Source of the DNA: Phycisphaerae bacterium
Lineage (GTDB): Bacteria; Planctomycetota; Phycisphaerae; Sedimentisphaerales; UBA12454
Length of the DNA: 6,425 bases
NCBI GenBank assembly: GCA_028712345.1
Contig: JAQTQF010000109.1
Coordinates: 1-6,425, forward strand
Reading direction: 5' to 3'
Numbering within the stretch: position 1 is the stretch's first letter; the number at the start of each line of letters is the position of its first letter. Made by a program: the position numbers and the translations under genes. This document shows, one piece after another, positions 6,269-6,425 of the stretch. The notes below the pieces were generated by a model that had not been told where the DNA came from, made no database searches, and saw only the letters and a list, made by a program, of their open reading frames with translations.

Positions 6269-6425
6269 TTATTGAAAGAAAGTTTGTTGTAATTCCAGGC
6301 TTACTGATTTAATAGCATCGGTGTATAATCTGGCGGCAGATGCCGATTCAAAACCGAGTATTTCACATAGTTGTTTTGCATCTGTACCGTTTTCTATAAG
6401 TTTATTCGCATAGCTGTGTCTTAAA
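6269..6425 (-). CDS. Tyrosine recombinase/integrase, C-terminal end (partial, 5' part outside window)
   Basis: Reading the minus strand from 6424 gives 51 residues ending in TAA at 6271-6269. The stretch LRHSYANKLIENG matches box II of tyrosine recombinases (H-x-x-R; the Arg is the second residue seen, its His lies just outside), and ARLYTD supplies the nucleophilic tyrosine at the usual distance. These enzymes cut and rejoin DNA through a covalent 3'-phosphotyrosine. Between them, ILGFESAS stands where most members have LGH or LGW, so the catalytic His/Trp is replaced by Phe. Whether this is a Xer-type housekeeping enzyme, a phage or genomic-island integrase, or an integron-like enzyme cannot be told from the tail. 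No tRNA or obvious attachment site is visible next to it. Confidence 0.85.
   Translation of the reverse strand, partial: LRHSYANKLIENGTDAKQLCEILGFESASAARLYTDAIKSVSLELQQTFFQ

Overview
The window reads as ordinary bacterial chromosome with dense, mostly co-oriented genes and moderate GC (a little under half, by eye). The makeup suggests a Gram-negative-type bacterium: MEP-pathway isoprenoid synthesis, a long exported TPR protein, frequent TTG starts and a stand-alone response regulator with an unusual tail. Overall style reminds me of Planctomycetota (Phycisphaerae-like), but nothing here proves that and the assignment is tentative.

Left part (1-4713, plus strand): four genes spaced 10-13 nt apart form a probable operon. 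These are the 3' end of dxs (1-deoxyxylulose-5-phosphate synthase), nadK (NAD kinase), a gene for an exported protein with a Pro/Lys/Gln-rich middle and C-terminal TPR repeats, and a DinG/XPD-family iron-sulfur DNA helicase. The link is partly metabolic, since NAD kinase makes the NADP that the reductoisomerase after Dxs needs as NADPH. The TPR protein and helicase have no obvious functional tie to the first two genes.

Middle (4714-4874): a 161-nt gap between converging genes. It holds two adjacent inverted repeats, one with an 11-bp GC-rich stem, that may end transcription.

Right part (4875-6425, minus strand): a small helical protein that looks like an Hpt (histidine phosphotransfer) domain but lacks the histidine; a response regulator with an intact REC domain and a non-DNA-binding, partly coiled-coil tail; and, at the edge, the last 51 residues of a tyrosine recombinase. 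A strong intrinsic terminator follows the response regulator and separates it from the Hpt-like gene, so these two are transcribed separately even though they may work together.

No rRNA, tRNA, CRISPR array or insertion sequence was seen. The most interesting points are the His-less Hpt-like protein beside an intact receiver, the response regulator tail, and the recombinase whose usual LGH/LGW motif reads LGF. I do not see convincing evidence of a wholly new system.
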